Below, in pieces: positions 6,619-17,003 of a stretch of DNA of 64,000 bases; position 1 is the first letter of the stretch, and every line of letters starts with the position of its first letter. Location of the stretch: the NCBI RefSeq assembly GCF_900142535.1, contig NZ_FRBE01000016.1, forward strand, positions 1 through 64,000, in the 5' to 3' direction. This stretch comes from Fibrobacter sp. UWEL. Its GTDB lineage: Bacteria > Fibrobacterota > Fibrobacteria > Fibrobacterales > Fibrobacteraceae. The notes beneath the pieces are model-generated. The model searched no databases. It worked only from the letters and a program-made list of their open reading frames with translations, and was not told where the DNA came from. A program made the translations under genes and the position numbers.

Positions 6619-9600
6619 ATGAATTTTGGAAACTACGGTACTACCTGGTGGGGGAAAAAATGGCTGGAAAGTCTGCTGTCTGCAGTGGACCCCAAGGTCA
6701 TATCCACCGCCCTGCGTTACGCCCAGAAAGGTCAACTGACCAAGCTCGACGTCATGGACAACAAGATCATGTCCGAAGTGTTGGGACCTGCCGGCGGAAC
6801 CCACTCCAACTACCTGGTTTTCCCCAAGTTTGAAAGCGAAAAATCCGACCTTTTCGTAAGCCTCCTGAAGCAGCAGCCCTCTGACCTGCTGGCCCTTTCC
6901 AATGGAGCCATGAACCCGTCCATCGAACTCCTGCTGGACAAGAGTGGCCTGAGCCTGTTCCATGGCATCGAAAGCGTCAACCAGAATTGCGACTGTAAGG
7001 ATCCCCTCCCCTGCAAGTACGTCGTTACCACCCTGCTGAAGCTTTCAGAAAAGATTGACGAGAATCCGTTCCAGATTTTTAAGATTCACGGTCTGGACAT
7101 CGAGTACCTGAAGGACTATAAGCCGGAACAGATCGAGATTGAAGTTCCCAAGGAAAGCGCCTTGGTAAGGTGCAAGACGCCCGTGGTGAACAGCAACCTG
7201 AATGTTCCCCAGCGGACACCGGAGCTTGATTTCGAACACTGGAACGATTATTCCAGAATTTTACCCGCCATGTTGCAGAACTTCCCTAAGTTTTGCCCCA
7301 CGGGAAACTTCCGCAAGAGTTTTGCCGACGAACTGGAACGCTGCCGTCAGTTCTATCTGGAATTCAAGGACTTTGACGAATTCTCCGACAACTTCAAGGT
7401 CTATAATGCCAATACCTTCCTAGTGGAAGGAGATATCCTGTGGGCCGTCCATAAGCGCAACTGGAACTGGACCATCGTTCAAGGCGATAAGAACGGCAAT
7501 CCACAAAGCGAGCTGCCCATCCGCAGTGCCATGGGCGCCCTCTGTACCTTAAGTGCGGGGAACTTCTCCTGGCACCATCAGAACGTCCGCTACCTGCAGC
7601 GCCTCATGATGGCGGCCTTCTACATGATCCGCACCGGAGCCGTATATCCCCAGGTGTTCTGGCTTGGGCAGGAAACTGCACAAATGCGCTGGCTCCCGGC
7701 GGAGATGCTGCCGGATGTTCTGGCCATCGTTTCTGACTTGGAAAAGCAGGCTCCCAAGAATATTGTGCAGTCCGCTCGTGAAGAAGAATTCCTGGAAGTG
7801 CTGAATCCGGCAGAACACATTCTGTCCCTCTTTATCGGCCAGCTGTTGAACTTCTTCCGTAAGTATCATCCCGCCACAAAGCGTTCTCCCCACGAGAACT
7901 TGCTGGCCTTCTTCTTTGACTGCAAATCCGGACGTTTGGCCAACAATGCACGGACCATTCCTAGCAAGATCCAGCAATGGTTTTCCGTCTACAGCACCTT
8001 GGATTTCAAGACACCCCTGCTGTTCTCCTGCTCCGACTCCGGTGACGAAATTGCCCTGGAAATTTTTGTTCTGGAAAACAATGGACGGACTCCCCTGTCC
8101 AAGCTTTTCCAGGAAAATGACGCCCGTCTCCTTTCCGTCATTAGCATACTGAACGGAATCGGCGAGACGCTTAAGCCCATGAGCGCCTATATCGAGGCCA
8201 AGGCGGAACGTCCCATTCTGATGCACGGAAGCGACCTGCTGGACTTTTTGCAGGACAGCCTGAAGAAGTTGGAAATCTTCGGCATCAAGACGGAACTGCC
8301 CCAGTCCCTGCTGCATATTGAAAAACCCAAGGCCTTGATGCGCCTGCAGGGTTCCATCAGTTTCGGCGCCTTCAATGCGGAAGACCTGCTGGACTTTGAC
8401 TGGGAAGTGGCTCTAGGCGACGACAAGATTTCTGCGGAAGAATTCCTGGAATTGGCGGAACAGGCCGACGGCCTCTTGAAGTACAAGGACACCTTTGTCC
8501 AGGTCGGTCCCGATGTGATTGAGGACCTGAAGAAAAAACTGGAGAATAAGAATCTGCAGGATGAAGACCTCCAGTTATTCAACGAGAAGCCCGAAACCGC
8601 AGGCGAAGGCAATGCAGAAAATCCGGATGGTTCCGAAGGTGAATCTGCGGAGGAAGTGGATCCTAGCATCGCCAAGCAGCAGGTATCCCGCGAGGCCATG
8701 GTTCAGCAGGCAAAGCTCATCCAGGCTTGCCTCACGGGACAGTGCGACAATATTCCCGTGGAGCTGAATGACGACGTGCGAAAGCAGGTGGAAAACTGGC
8801 GTAGCGAATCGGAAGTGGAGCTGCCCCAGGAATTGAACGCCACCCTCCGTCCCTATCAGCATCGCGGCTACTCCTGGATGTATAAGAACCTGCAGATGGG
8901 CTTTGGATGTATCCTTGCCGACGATATGGGCATGGGCAAGACATTGCAGGTCATTACCTTCCTTTTAAAGATGAAGCAGGAAGGAAAGTTTGAAACCAGC
9001 AAGGGTCTGGTGGTCATGCCCGCAGGCTTGCTGTGTAACTGGCAGGTGGAAATCAAGAAATTCGCTCCCCAGCTGGATTTCTTCGCCTATCACGGCGGCT
9101 CCCGCAAGCTGGAAAAGTTTGACGCAGATTTGCTGCTGACCACTTACGCCACCTTCCGTAAGGACTACAAGAAGCTGAAAGATCTGAAGTGGCAGGCCAT
9201 TGTCATTGACGAAGCCCAGAACATCAAGAACGCCGATAGCGATCAAAGCAAGCTGTTGCGTTCCATGGAAGCACCCATCAAGATCGCCATGAGCGGTACT
9301 CCGGTGGAAAACCGCCTCATGGAATTCTGGACCATCATGGACTTCGCCAACCGCGGGCTATTCCCCAGCGCAGCGGAATTCAGAAACAGATTCGAAATTC
9401 CTATCCAGAAGAACAACGACATCCACCAGGCGGAAGTTTTCAAGACCATTACCGCCCCCTTCATGCTGCGCCGCCTCAAGACGGACAAGAACGTCATTAG
9501 CGATTTGCCCGACAAGATCATTCAGGACGAGTACGCCGAACTGACCCGCTCCCAGGCGGCTCTGTACCAGAAGACCCTCCAGAAGTTTATGGAACAGCTG

Positions 9601-10311
9601 GAAGAAGAACAAATGCTCAGTGAAATCGCCAAGGATTCCAAGGCACTGTTCAAGCGCAAGGGAATTATCCTCCAGATGATTCTAGCCCTCAAGCAAATCT
9701 GTAACCATCCCGCTACCTTCCTGAAGGGGCTGCCTACAGATGATGCAGAAAATTCTGCAGCAAAGAACACTGCGGAATCCGGCAAGATGGAAATGCTCAT
9801 AGACCTGCTGGAATCCATCCAGGAAACCGGCGAGAAAACTTTGATCTTTACCCAGTTCGCCGAAATGGGTCACCTGCTGGAAACTTCCATCCAGGAAAAG
9901 CTGAATCTCCGTTGCCATTTCTATCACGGTGGCTGCACCCAGACACAGCGCTCCACCATGATCGAGGACTTCCAGCAGAATCCGGATTGCAAGGTGCTGA
10001 TTCTGTCCCTGAAGGCTGGTGGTACAGGCTTAAATCTGACCGCAGCTTCCCAGGTCATTCATTATGACTTGTGGTGGAATCCCGCCATTGAAGCCCAGGC
10101 TACCGACCGCGCCTTCCGTATTGGCCAGACCAAGAACGTCCAGGTCCATCGCTTTATAACCAAGGGTACCTTCGAGGAAAAAATCAATGCCCTCCTGGAA
10201 TCCAAGAAGGCAATTGCAAATATGACCGTCAGCGCCGGCGAAACCTGGCTTACGGATATGGATGACAAGCAGTTGACAGAGGTCTTCTCTCTGGACAACA
10301 AAATGCTTTAA
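6619..10311 (+). CDS. SWI2/SNF2 DEAD-like helicase with SWIM-type zinc finger
   Basis: Encodes 1230 residues from the ATG at 6619; an in-frame TTG at 6589 lies upstream of the promoter box and is not used here. The N-terminal half carries a SWIM-like motif C124-x-C126...C132-K-Y134, with Tyr in place of the usual final His. Residues 500-740 are acidic and poorly conserved. The C-terminal half is a complete Snf2 ATPase: DDMGMGKT (about 768), DEAQ (864), SGTPVENRL (about 891) and the C-terminal lobe SLKAGGTGLNL with QATDRAFRIGQ (about 1160). These enzymes translocate on double-stranded DNA and remodel protein-DNA or RNA polymerase complexes. It is monocistronic and convergent with ribF. Confidence 0.92.
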   Translation: MNFGNYGTTWWGKKWLESLLSAVDPKVISTALRYAQKGQLTKLDVMDNKIMSEVLGPAGGTHSNYLVFPKFESEKSDLFVSLLKQQPSDLLALSNGAMNPSIELLLDKSGLSLFHGIESVNQNCDCKDPLPCKYVVTTLLKLSEKIDENPFQIFKIHGLDIEYLKDYKPEQIEIEVPKESALVRCKTPVVNSNLNVPQRTPELDFEHWNDYSRILPAMLQNFPKFCPTGNFRKSFADELERCRQFYLEFKDFDEFSDNFKVYNANTFLVEGDILWAVHKRNWNWTIVQGDKNGNPQSELPIRSAMGALCTLSAGNFSWHHQNVRYLQRLMMAAFYMIRTGAVYPQVFWLGQETAQMRWLPAEMLPDVLAIVSDLEKQAPKNIVQSAREEEFLEVLNPAEHILSLFIGQLLNFFRKYHPATKRSPHENLLAFFFDCKSGRLANNARTIPSKIQQWFSVYSTLDFKTPLLFSCSDSGDEIALEIFVLENNGRTPLSKLFQENDARLLSVISILNGIGETLKPMSAYIEAKAERPILMHGSDLLDFLQDSLKKLEIFGIKTELPQSLLHIEKPKALMRLQGSISFGAFNAEDLLDFDWEVALGDDKISAEEFLELAEQADGLLKYKDTFVQVGPDVIEDLKKKLENKNLQDEDLQLFNEKPETAGEGNAENPDGSEGESAEEVDPSIAKQQVSREAMVQQAKLIQACLTGQCDNIPVELNDDVRKQVENWRSESEVELPQELNATLRPYQHRGYSWMYKNLQMGFGCILADDMGMGKTLQVITFLLKMKQEGKFETSKGLVVMPAGLLCNWQVEIKKFAPQLDFFAYHGGSRKLEKFDADLLLTTYATFRKDYKKLKDLKWQAIVIDEAQNIKNADSDQSKLLRSMEAPIKIAMSGTPVENRLMEFWTIMDFANRGLFPSAAEFRNRFEIPIQKNNDIHQAEVFKTITAPFMLRRLKTDKNVISDLPDKIIQDEYAELTRSQAALYQKTLQKFMEQLEEEQMLSEIAKDSKALFKRKGIILQMILALKQICNHPATFLKGLPTDDAENSAAKNTAESGKMEMLIDLLESIQETGEKTLIFTQFAEMGHLLETSIQEKLNLRCHFYHGGCTQTQRSTMIEDFQQNPDCKVLILSLKAGGTGLNLTAASQVIHYDLWWNPAIEAQATDRAFRIGQTKNVQVHRFITKGTFEEKINALLESKKAIANMTVSAGETWLTDMDDKQLTEVFSLDNKML

Positions 10312-10326
10312 CGGGAATACTAGCCT

Positions 10327-11226
10327 TTATTCCGCCCAATGATTTCCGTTATAATTTCGGGCAGTATTGGCATCCATGCCAATCTGGCGAACCAGATCAT
10401 CCAGGCTTCCGAATTTCTGCTCAGGACGTAAATAGCCCATCAGGTCAAGCACCAGGTGCTGGCCGTAAATATCTTCGCTAAAGTCCAGCAAGTAAGCTTC
10501 GATGGCCATATGGTGTGTACCCGGCGTAGAAGGCTGGATACCAATATTCAAGACGCAACGGAAAATGCGACCATCTGCCAGTCGGGCGTTGGCCACGTAC
10601 ACGCCTCCCTTGGGCAGGAACTTGTACTGTTCCACCTGGAGGTTTGCCGTAGGAAAGCCTAAGGTTCTTCCCAGGCGCTTGCCTTCCACCACCGTTCCCG
10701 TCAAGCGGTAAGGGCGGCCCAGATAAGTCTGCGCACGTTCCACGTCCCCATTTTCAAGGGCAGTACGTACCGCAGAAGAGCTCACTCGTTCACCCTTATG
10801 CAACACAATGGAAAGCATCTGGGTGGACAGTTCCGGGAAGGCGGCAGTAATGGTTTCGTAATTGCCTTTACCGCCGGCACCAAAGCAATGATCGTGTCCA
10901 AAAAACATGGAGCACACATCCAACTTTTCGATCAGCTCCGTGCGGATGAATTCATCGAAAGGCTGGTGCATCATTTCCTGGGTAAAGGGAAGGACCACAA
11001 AGTCCAAACCCAAGCTGGTGATGAAATCCCTTTTTTCTTCCGTGGTGGTCAAGAGCAAGGGATTCCCCGGACCGCGAAGGACGTAGTTGGAATGAGGTTC
11101 AAAGCTGATGACCGTGGGACAAAGACCGTTGACTTCCGCCACCGCTTTCAAGGAACGGAACAAGGCCTGATGACCTAAATGACAGCCATCGAAATTGCCC
11201 ATGGTTACAGCACGTTTTACACTCAT
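10327..11226 (-). CDS. ribF: Bifunctional riboflavin kinase / FAD synthetase
   Basis: Encodes 299 residues, close to the usual 305-315. The N-terminal FAD synthetase nucleotidyl-transferase domain has GNFDGCHLGHQ (residues 11-21) and FFGHDHCFG. The C-terminal riboflavin kinase domain has GRPYRLTGTV, GRTLGFPTANL and the LNIG segment. It phosphorylates riboflavin to FMN and adenylates FMN to FAD. It is last in the rimP-nusA-infB-rbfA-truB-ribF unit, starting 3 bases after the truB stop; truB-ribF adjacency is common in bacteria. Confidence 0.95.
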   Translation of the reverse strand: MSVKRAVTMGNFDGCHLGHQALFRSLKAVAEVNGLCPTVISFEPHSNYVLRGPGNPLLLTTTEEKRDFITSLGLDFVVLPFTQEMMHQPFDEFIRTELIEKLDVCSMFFGHDHCFGAGGKGNYETITAAFPELSTQMLSIVLHKGERVSSSAVRTALENGDVERAQTYLGRPYRLTGTVVEGKRLGRTLGFPTANLQVEQYKFLPKGGVYVANARLADGRIFRCVLNIGIQPSTPGTHHMAIEAYLLDFSEDIYGQHLVLDLMGYLRPEQKFGSLDDLVRQIGMDANTARNYNGNHWAE

Positions 11227-11229
11227 TCT

Positions 11230-12162
11230 CTATTCATCCTCAGCCAGGTATATCTTAGGTCTGATTCTGCCCGGTTCATAATGGCAGAAACTCAAAACCT
11301 CACCTTGCAGGTTTGCCACGAAGACATTTCCTTCCGCGTCCACACCTTCAATGGGAGTTTTCCAGGGAAGATAATTTCCCTGACGGATCACGGCCACCTG
11401 GGAATCATCCAGGCGAACTACGGGAAAATCCAGGACCTTGTCTACAGGCAGCAAATGTTCACGGGTCAGGTCATCCCCACGGACAGCCTTGTCCAGGGTC
11501 ACTTCCCCAATACGGTGGCGACGAATTCCGGAAACGCAACCACAAGTTCCAAGAGCGCGGGCGATATCACGGCCCAATGCGCGGATATAAGTCCCCTTGG
11601 AACATTCACAAATCAAGTCGAAAGTCGCAATGGATTTTCCAGAGCAGCCTTCTGTAGCCTCATTAGAAACCACATCGGTCACCTTCAGGGACGCAATATG
11701 AATCTTGCGAGGTTTCAGTTCGATGTCGCGACCACGTTCCATCAAATCACTGGCGCGAACACCGTTAATCTTTACAGCACAATACTTAGGCGGAATCTGA
11801 TCAATGTCGCCAGTGAACTGAGGCAGCACAGCTTCCAGGGCGACACGGTCAATCGTCGCGACGGAGCCAGCAGTTCCAACAGCGCGGCTATCCTGTTCCA
11901 CCACTTCCCCGTCCCATTCCAGGGTATCGGTCTGGTAGCCCAGATGAAGTCTAAAGCTGTAGCACTTGTCCTTCGCTTCCACAAAGGGCAACAGGCGGGT
12001 GCATCGCCCGGTAGCGGCAATGATCAAGCCGGATGCGCGCAAGTCCAACGTACCGGCATGCCCCACACGCTTCGTAGAAAAGACCCTTTTCAGAGGGAAA
12101 AGGGCCTTAAAAGAAGTTTCACCAGCAATCTTGTCTAATAAGACGAAGCCAGAATTGGACAA
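11230..12162 (-). CDS. truB: tRNA pseudouridine-55 synthase
   Basis: Encodes 310 residues. The catalytic motif GHAGTLDLRASG holds the active-site Asp (family consensus GHxGTLDPxAxG; here Leu replaces Pro). YSFRLHLGYQTDTLEWDGEV and KGTYIRALGRDIARALG are typical. It makes pseudouridine 55 in the T-loop of tRNAs. The start is a TTG immediately after the rbfA stop TAA; the Shine-Dalgarno AAGGGGA lies 7 nt before it, inside the end of rbfA, which supports both the unusual start and translational coupling. Confidence 0.94.
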   Translation of the reverse strand: MSNSGFVLLDKIAGETSFKALFPLKRVFSTKRVGHAGTLDLRASGLIIAATGRCTRLLPFVEAKDKCYSFRLHLGYQTDTLEWDGEVVEQDSRAVGTAGSVATIDRVALEAVLPQFTGDIDQIPPKYCAVKINGVRASDLMERGRDIELKPRKIHIASLKVTDVVSNEATEGCSGKSIATFDLICECSKGTYIRALGRDIARALGTCGCVSGIRRHRIGEVTLDKAVRGDDLTREHLLPVDKVLDFPVVRLDDSQVAVIRQGNYLPWKTPIEGVDAEGNVFVANLQGEVLSFCHYEPGRIRPKIYLAEDE

Positions 12163-12516
12163 TTAAAGTTCCCCTTTCTGCTTGAGATCAGCAAGAATGC
12201 TTTCGATATGCATGGCATGTTCCAAGTTTTCGTCCAGCACGAAGTTCATTTCAGGAATCTTGCGGATCTTCAGGGCCTTGCCAAGAACGGTGCGGATAAA
12301 GCCAGCGGAGTTCTTAAGGCCAATGAGAGTGTCGCGCTTTTCCTTGTCGGAACCCATGACGGAAACCATGATCTTCGCATAGCTCAGGTCATCGGTGATT
12401 TCCACGCGGGTAATGCTGGTAAGAGAACTTACACGGGGATCCTTCAGGCCCTTCTGCAGGAGCTTGGAGATTTCCTCGCGGAACTGTTCATCCAGTCTGT
12501 CGGTTCTACGACTCAT
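12163..12516 (-). CDS. rbfA: Ribosome-binding factor A
   Basis: Encodes 117 residues, the normal length. The family pattern is clear: RTDRLDEQFREEISKLLQ, DPRV, TRVEITDDLSYAKIMVSV, LGKALKIRKIPEMNFVLDE. It is a KH-type factor needed for late 30S maturation and cold adaptation. It follows infB after an intrinsic-terminator-like hairpin, with AAGGAAAG as ribosome site before the ATG at 12516, and abuts truB. Confidence 0.95.
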   Translation of the reverse strand: MSRRTDRLDEQFREEISKLLQKGLKDPRVSSLTSITRVEITDDLSYAKIMVSVMGSDKEKRDTLIGLKNSAGFIRTVLGKALKIRKIPEMNFVLDENLEHAMHIESILADLKQKGEL

Positions 12517-12529
12517 TTACTTTCCTTAT

Positions 12530-12555
12530 AAAAGCGCCCTTTCAGAGAAGGGCGC
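12530..12555 (-). terminator. Hairpin between infB and rbfA
   Basis: On the minus strand GCGCCCTT (12555-12548), loop CTCTGA, AAGGGCGC (12541-12534), then TTTT. It is a strong stem with a short T run inside the operon, just before the rbfA ribosome site. It probably acts as a partial terminator or an RNA processing/stability element that lowers expression of rbfA-truB-ribF. Confidence 0.65.
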
Positions 12556-12606
12556 GATATGCGCCGGAGACCTCCCGAAAGAAGTTCACGGCGCGGTTAT
12601 TTATTC

Positions 12607-15600
12607 CTAGGAAGCAGATTCTTCGGACTGCTTCTTTGCCTTTTCTTCGGCTTCTTCGCGGGCAACGTCCTTCAAGGTACGTGCGACAGAAACTTCCTTG
12701 AAGAAGATCAAGCTATCGCCTTCCCTAATATCGTCGTAACCCTTAAGGCCGATACCGCATTCAAAGCCGCGAGCAACGGACTTCACGTCGTCCTTCACGC
12801 GCTTCAGGGACTGAACAACGGTGGTACCCAGTTCTACGCCATTGCGGTATACGCGGACGTGGCTTTCGCGGTCCACAGTACCGTCGGTAACCATACAGCC
12901 GGCGATGAGACCAACCTTGGGAACCTTGAACACCTGACGAATTTCTGCTTCGCCGCAGAGTTCTTCGCGGAGAGTAGGCTTCAGGAGGCCTTCCACAGCG
13001 TTGGTGATATCTTCGATACAGTCATAAATCACGCGGTAGTTGCGGATTTCGATGCCTTCCTTCTGGGCCATTTCACGAACTGCGAGAGACGGCATCAAGT
13101 GGAAGGAAACGATGATAGCCTGAGCGGTAGTAGCCAGCAAGATATCAGATTCAGTAATGGTGCCCACACCCTTACGGATGATGTTCACACGAACTTCCTT
13201 GTTGGTGAGCTTTTCCAGAGAAGCTGCAAGAGCTTCGGCAGAACCACCCACGTCAGCCTTGACGATGAGGTTGAGTTCAGAGAGCTTACCATCCTTCTTT
13301 TCATTGAAGGTGTTTTCAAGGGAGACAGTCTTACGAGCGCGGAGATCGCGTTCACGAGCAGCCATACGGCGCTTGGAAGCAATTTCACGAGCAGCCTTTT
13401 CGTCGTCCACCACGATAAGATCGTCACCAGCCTGGGGGGTACCATCGAAACCGAGGACCTGGCAAGGTGCGGAAGGCGGGACTTCCTTAAGCTGTTCGCC
13501 ACGTTCATTAAACATTGCACGGACACGACCTGCGTAGATACCGCAGACGAACGGGTCACCCACATGGAGAGTACCGTTCTGCACGAGGATCGTAGCCATG
13601 GAACCCTTACCCACGTCAAGCTTGGATTCAACGACGGCGCCACGAGCGTGAGCATCCGGATTAGCCTTCAGTTCCAGAACTTCGGCTTCGAGAGCCAGAG
13701 TTTCCAGGAGTTCTTCCATACCCTGACCGGTACGGGCAGAAACTTCGATACAGCTGGTGTTACCACCCCACTGTTCCACTTCAACGCCGCGTTCGGCCAG
13801 CTGGGCACGAATCTTGTCCGGATTTGCAGTGGGAAGGTCAATCTTGGTAATTGCAACCACCATCGGAACCTTTTCGCGCTTGGCTAGTTCGATGGATTCA
13901 ACAGTCTGGGGCATGACCATGGAGTCAGCAGCCACAACCAGCACGATAACGTCGGTCACCTGAGAACCGCGAGCACGCATTGCGGAGAATGCTTCATGGC
14001 CCGGGGTATCCAGGAAGGTAACCTTACCCTGGCTGGTGGTAACTTCGTATGCACCAATATGCTGAGTAATGCCGCCAGATTCGCCAGCCACAACGTGAGT
14101 CTTACGAATCCAGTCAAGCAGAGAAGTCTTACCGTGGTCAACGTGCCCCATAACGGTAACCACCGGATGACGGGGCTGCAGGTTTTCTTCCTGTTCCTCT
14201 TCAACACCCAGTGCTTCTTCTTCATATTCTTCCATCAGCTGGGCTTCGAAACCGAATTCGTCGGCCAGGAGCTGGATGGTTTCAAAGTCAAGGCGAGCAT
14301 TGATGGTCACCATCATGCCCATTTCCATGCACTTTGCAATAACGCGAGCAGGCATCTGTTCCATCAGGCCGGCAAGTTCGCCGACGGTAATGAAGTCAGA
14401 AGTCTTCAGGATCTTCTTTTCGTCACCAGTTTCGCCTTCGGACTTTTCCTTACGGTAAACCTTCTTCACAGGCTTCTTGGAAAGGTCAGCCATCACGCGA
14501 GAAACGTTCTGACGTACGGCTTCCTGCTGTTGTTCCTTCTGCTGGTCGCGATCCTTACCGTTGTTGTTGCGACGGTTCTTGTCGTTCTGACCATGACGAC
14601 CATTCTGCTGGCCACCCTTGCCGTTGCCCTTGCCGTTCTGACCACCGCCGAAACCACCCTGGCCACCAAAGCCCTGGTTGTTGTTGCTGGCGTTGAATGC
14701 ATCCTGCATGGAGGAACCGGTGAAGCCACCAGTGCGACCGGTAAAGGTACGACCACCATTATTGTTGTTACGGTCACCACCCGGACCACCCTGCCCCGGA
14801 CGGCGGTTACCGCCATTGCGGTTATCCTGACCGTTATTATTGTTCAGACGGCCAAAAGTGCCTGTATAGCCCTGGGCGTTACCATTGCCGCGAGGGCCAC
14901 CGGGACCACGATGAGGGCCACGGTTCTGCTGAGCCATCTGACGAGACTTTTCGATTCGAGCAAGGATTGCTGCATCCGGCTTGAAGACCTGAGCCTTCAT
15001 GGGAGGCTGTTTCAGTTCCATGCCCGGAGTAACCATGGACGGTGCGGTGTCTGCAGGAGCGGCAGGCTTGGCAGCAGCGGGAGCTTCTGCCTTGGGAGCA
15101 GGTGCTGCAGGCTTGGCAGCGGGAGCTTCAGCCTTAGCCACAGCGGGAGCCTCAACCTTGGAAGCAGCAGGTGCTTCGGCCTTAGGAGCTGCAGGAGCTG
15201 CGGGCTTAACAGTTTCAGCCTTAGGTGCTTCCGCCTTGGGAGCAGCAGGCTTAACCTCAGCCTTAGCGACTGCGGGAGCTTCAACCTTGGGTGCTGCGAC
15301 AGGAGTTTCTGCCTTAGGTGCTGCGGGAGCATCCACCTTGGCGGGAGCAGCCGGCTTGACAGCTTCAACCTTAGGTGCTTCAGCCTTAGGAGCTTCAACA
15401 GGAGTTTCAGCCTTCGGAGCGGCAGGAGCAGCGGCAGCCTTTGCGGCGCCCTTCTTGACGGTAACAGTAGCACCCTTGATGAGGGTAGCCTTCAAGGTAC
15501 GGCCACCAGCAGCGGGAGCTGCCTTTGCCTTGCTTGCTGTCGCACTAGGAGCAGGGTCAGAAGGGGCCTTCTTCAGGTTCTTGTTGCGGGCTTCGGCCTT

Positions 15601-15774
15601 AGCACGTTCAGCTTCAGCAGCAGCTTCGATCTTAGCATAGTCCGCGGCATCTACCTTGGACATGTGGGTACGCACGGTCACACCGGCGTCACGAAGCAGC
15701 TTCATCACCAAATCGACTTTTACGCCGTGAGATTCAGCCCAATCTGTAGGTTTAATTTGATTTTCAATTGCCAT
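12607..15774 (-). CDS. infB: Translation initiation factor IF-2
   Basis: Encodes 1055 residues, long for IF-2 (E. coli 890) because of its N-terminus. Residues 1-50 form the small IF2N-type fold. About 85-250 are Ala/Pro/Lys/Glu repeats (APKAEAP-type units) and about 280-410 are Gly/Asn/Gln-rich. The GTPase domain begins near 540 with G1 GHVDHGKT (543-550), DTPGHEAF and TKID, followed by the IF-2 domains 2-4. It brings initiator tRNA to the 30S subunit and promotes subunit joining. The expanded N-terminus explains long spurious frames on the other strand. It lies between nusA and rbfA in the usual order. Confidence 0.97.
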   Translation of the reverse strand: MAIENQIKPTDWAESHGVKVDLVMKLLRDAGVTVRTHMSKVDAADYAKIEAAAEAERAKAEARNKNLKKAPSDPAPSATASKAKAAPAAGGRTLKATLIKGATVTVKKGAAKAAAAPAAPKAETPVEAPKAEAPKVEAVKPAAPAKVDAPAAPKAETPVAAPKVEAPAVAKAEVKPAAPKAEAPKAETVKPAAPAAPKAEAPAASKVEAPAVAKAEAPAAKPAAPAPKAEAPAAAKPAAPADTAPSMVTPGMELKQPPMKAQVFKPDAAILARIEKSRQMAQQNRGPHRGPGGPRGNGNAQGYTGTFGRLNNNNGQDNRNGGNRRPGQGGPGGDRNNNNGGRTFTGRTGGFTGSSMQDAFNASNNNQGFGGQGGFGGGQNGKGNGKGGQQNGRHGQNDKNRRNNNGKDRDQQKEQQQEAVRQNVSRVMADLSKKPVKKVYRKEKSEGETGDEKKILKTSDFITVGELAGLMEQMPARVIAKCMEMGMMVTINARLDFETIQLLADEFGFEAQLMEEYEEEALGVEEEQEENLQPRHPVVTVMGHVDHGKTSLLDWIRKTHVVAGESGGITQHIGAYEVTTSQGKVTFLDTPGHEAFSAMRARGSQVTDVIVLVVAADSMVMPQTVESIELAKREKVPMVVAITKIDLPTANPDKIRAQLAERGVEVEQWGGNTSCIEVSARTGQGMEELLETLALEAEVLELKANPDAHARGAVVESKLDVGKGSMATILVQNGTLHVGDPFVCGIYAGRVRAMFNERGEQLKEVPPSAPCQVLGFDGTPQAGDDLIVVDDEKAAREIASKRRMAARERDLRARKTVSLENTFNEKKDGKLSELNLIVKADVGGSAEALAASLEKLTNKEVRVNIIRKGVGTITESDILLATTAQAIIVSFHLMPSLAVREMAQKEGIEIRNYRVIYDCIEDITNAVEGLLKPTLREELCGEAEIRQVFKVPKVGLIAGCMVTDGTVDRESHVRVYRNGVELGTTVVQSLKRVKDDVKSVARGFECGIGLKGYDDIREGDSLIFFKEVSVARTLKDVAREEAEEKAKKQSEESAS

Positions 15775-15816
15775 GAATTAGCCTATTCCAATATCCTTGT
15801 CTAAAACCGCTTTTGC

Positions 15817-16989
15817 TTAGTGAGCCCTACGAGCGTTGTTAGCGTGACCGAGGTCTGCTGCAGAGGGAGCCATCACCTTAGCCTTGGCTTCGTCATCCTT
15901 TTCGGACCATTCCTTTTCACCGAAGACGTCCAGGTTGCGCTTAACGAGTTCAGCAGCAAGCTTCACGTTCTGGCCATTCTTACCGATGGCAAGAGCCAGG
16001 TTTTCGTCGCTGATGATCACAACAGTACGCAGGGTTTCGGGAACGTGCATGAGCTTCACCACATTTGCCGGAGCGAGAGCACGCTGGATGAACACATCCA
16101 GATCCGGATTCCACTGAACGATATCAATACGTTCGTTGCCCAGTTCGCGGACGATGGTCTGAACACGAGCACCCTTCATACCGACGCATGCGCCAACGGG
16201 GTCGATCTTTTCGTCACGAGAGTAAACGGCAATCTTAGCGCGGAAGCCGGGTTCGCGAGCGACGCCCTTGATTTCCACGGTGTTTTCATAAATTTCGGGA
16301 ACTTCCTGACGGAACAGTTCCTTGAGGAAGTCGCCATTAGCACGAGACAGGATCACCTGAGCGCCATTCTTGGAAGATTCTTCCACGCGGGCAATCACAG
16401 CCTTGATGGAGTTGCCCTGAGCCCAACGTTCACGGCTAATCTGTTCACGGGGCGGAATCATGGCTTCGGTCTTGCCGAGGCGAACGATAATGTTACGTTG
16501 TTCCAAACGAATCACTTCGCCGCTCACCATAGAACCGATACGGCTGCGGTAAGTGTCCATAATCTTCTGACGTTCTGCGTCGCGGATCTGCTGGTTCAGC
16601 AGCTGCTTTGCAGTCTGGATTGCCTGACGGCCGAATGCTGCAATAGGAATTTCCATTTCCAGCTGGTCACCGGGCTGAGCATCTTCGTTGAATTCGCGAG
16701 CTTCATCAACCAGCATGTAACCCTTGTCCAGTTCTTCCACTTCGTCAGCGGTCATGTTCAGATCGTAATCCGGATAATCATCCACGACAGCCACACGCAG
16801 ATAGACGTGGACTTCGTTGGATTCCATATCGAAATCAACTTCGATCTTCTTTTCGATGTGCAGGTACTTGCGAGCAGCGGTAATCAGCGCTTCCTTGAGA
16901 GCGTCGATCACTGCGGAGTCTTCCATATCCTTAGCTTCGACAACGCCCTTCAGCACTTCGAGCAAATTAACTTTCGGTTCGTTTTTCAT
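15817..16989 (-). CDS. nusA: Transcription termination/antitermination factor NusA
   Basis: Encodes 390 residues: an N-terminal RNA polymerase-binding domain, an S1 domain (about 145-210, GSMVSGEVIRLEQRNIIVRL) and two KH domains with DPVGACVGMKGARV and NLALAIGKNGQNVKLAAEL. It lacks the C-terminal acidic repeats of E. coli NusA (495 residues), as in many other phyla. It modulates pausing, termination and antitermination. It follows rimP by 14 bases and precedes infB by 42. Confidence 0.96.
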   Translation of the reverse strand: MKNEPKVNLLEVLKGVVEAKDMEDSAVIDALKEALITAARKYLHIEKKIEVDFDMESNEVHVYLRVAVVDDYPDYDLNMTADEVEELDKGYMLVDEAREFNEDAQPGDQLEMEIPIAAFGRQAIQTAKQLLNQQIRDAERQKIMDTYRSRIGSMVSGEVIRLEQRNIIVRLGKTEAMIPPREQISRERWAQGNSIKAVIARVEESSKNGAQVILSRANGDFLKELFRQEVPEIYENTVEIKGVAREPGFRAKIAVYSRDEKIDPVGACVGMKGARVQTIVRELGNERIDIVQWNPDLDVFIQRALAPANVVKLMHVPETLRTVVIISDENLALAIGKNGQNVKLAAELVKRNLDVFGEKEWSEKDDEAKAKVMAPSAADLGHANNARRAH

Positions 16990-17003
16990 ACCATGACCTT
17001 CTT

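Noticed and set aside
13996-15804. Long open frame (602 codons) on the plus strand opposite infB
   Set aside because: It is antisense to the Ala/Pro/Lys repeats and GTPase domain of IF-2, has low-complexity composition, no ribosome site and no recognisable domain. High-GC third positions of infB keep the opposite frame open.
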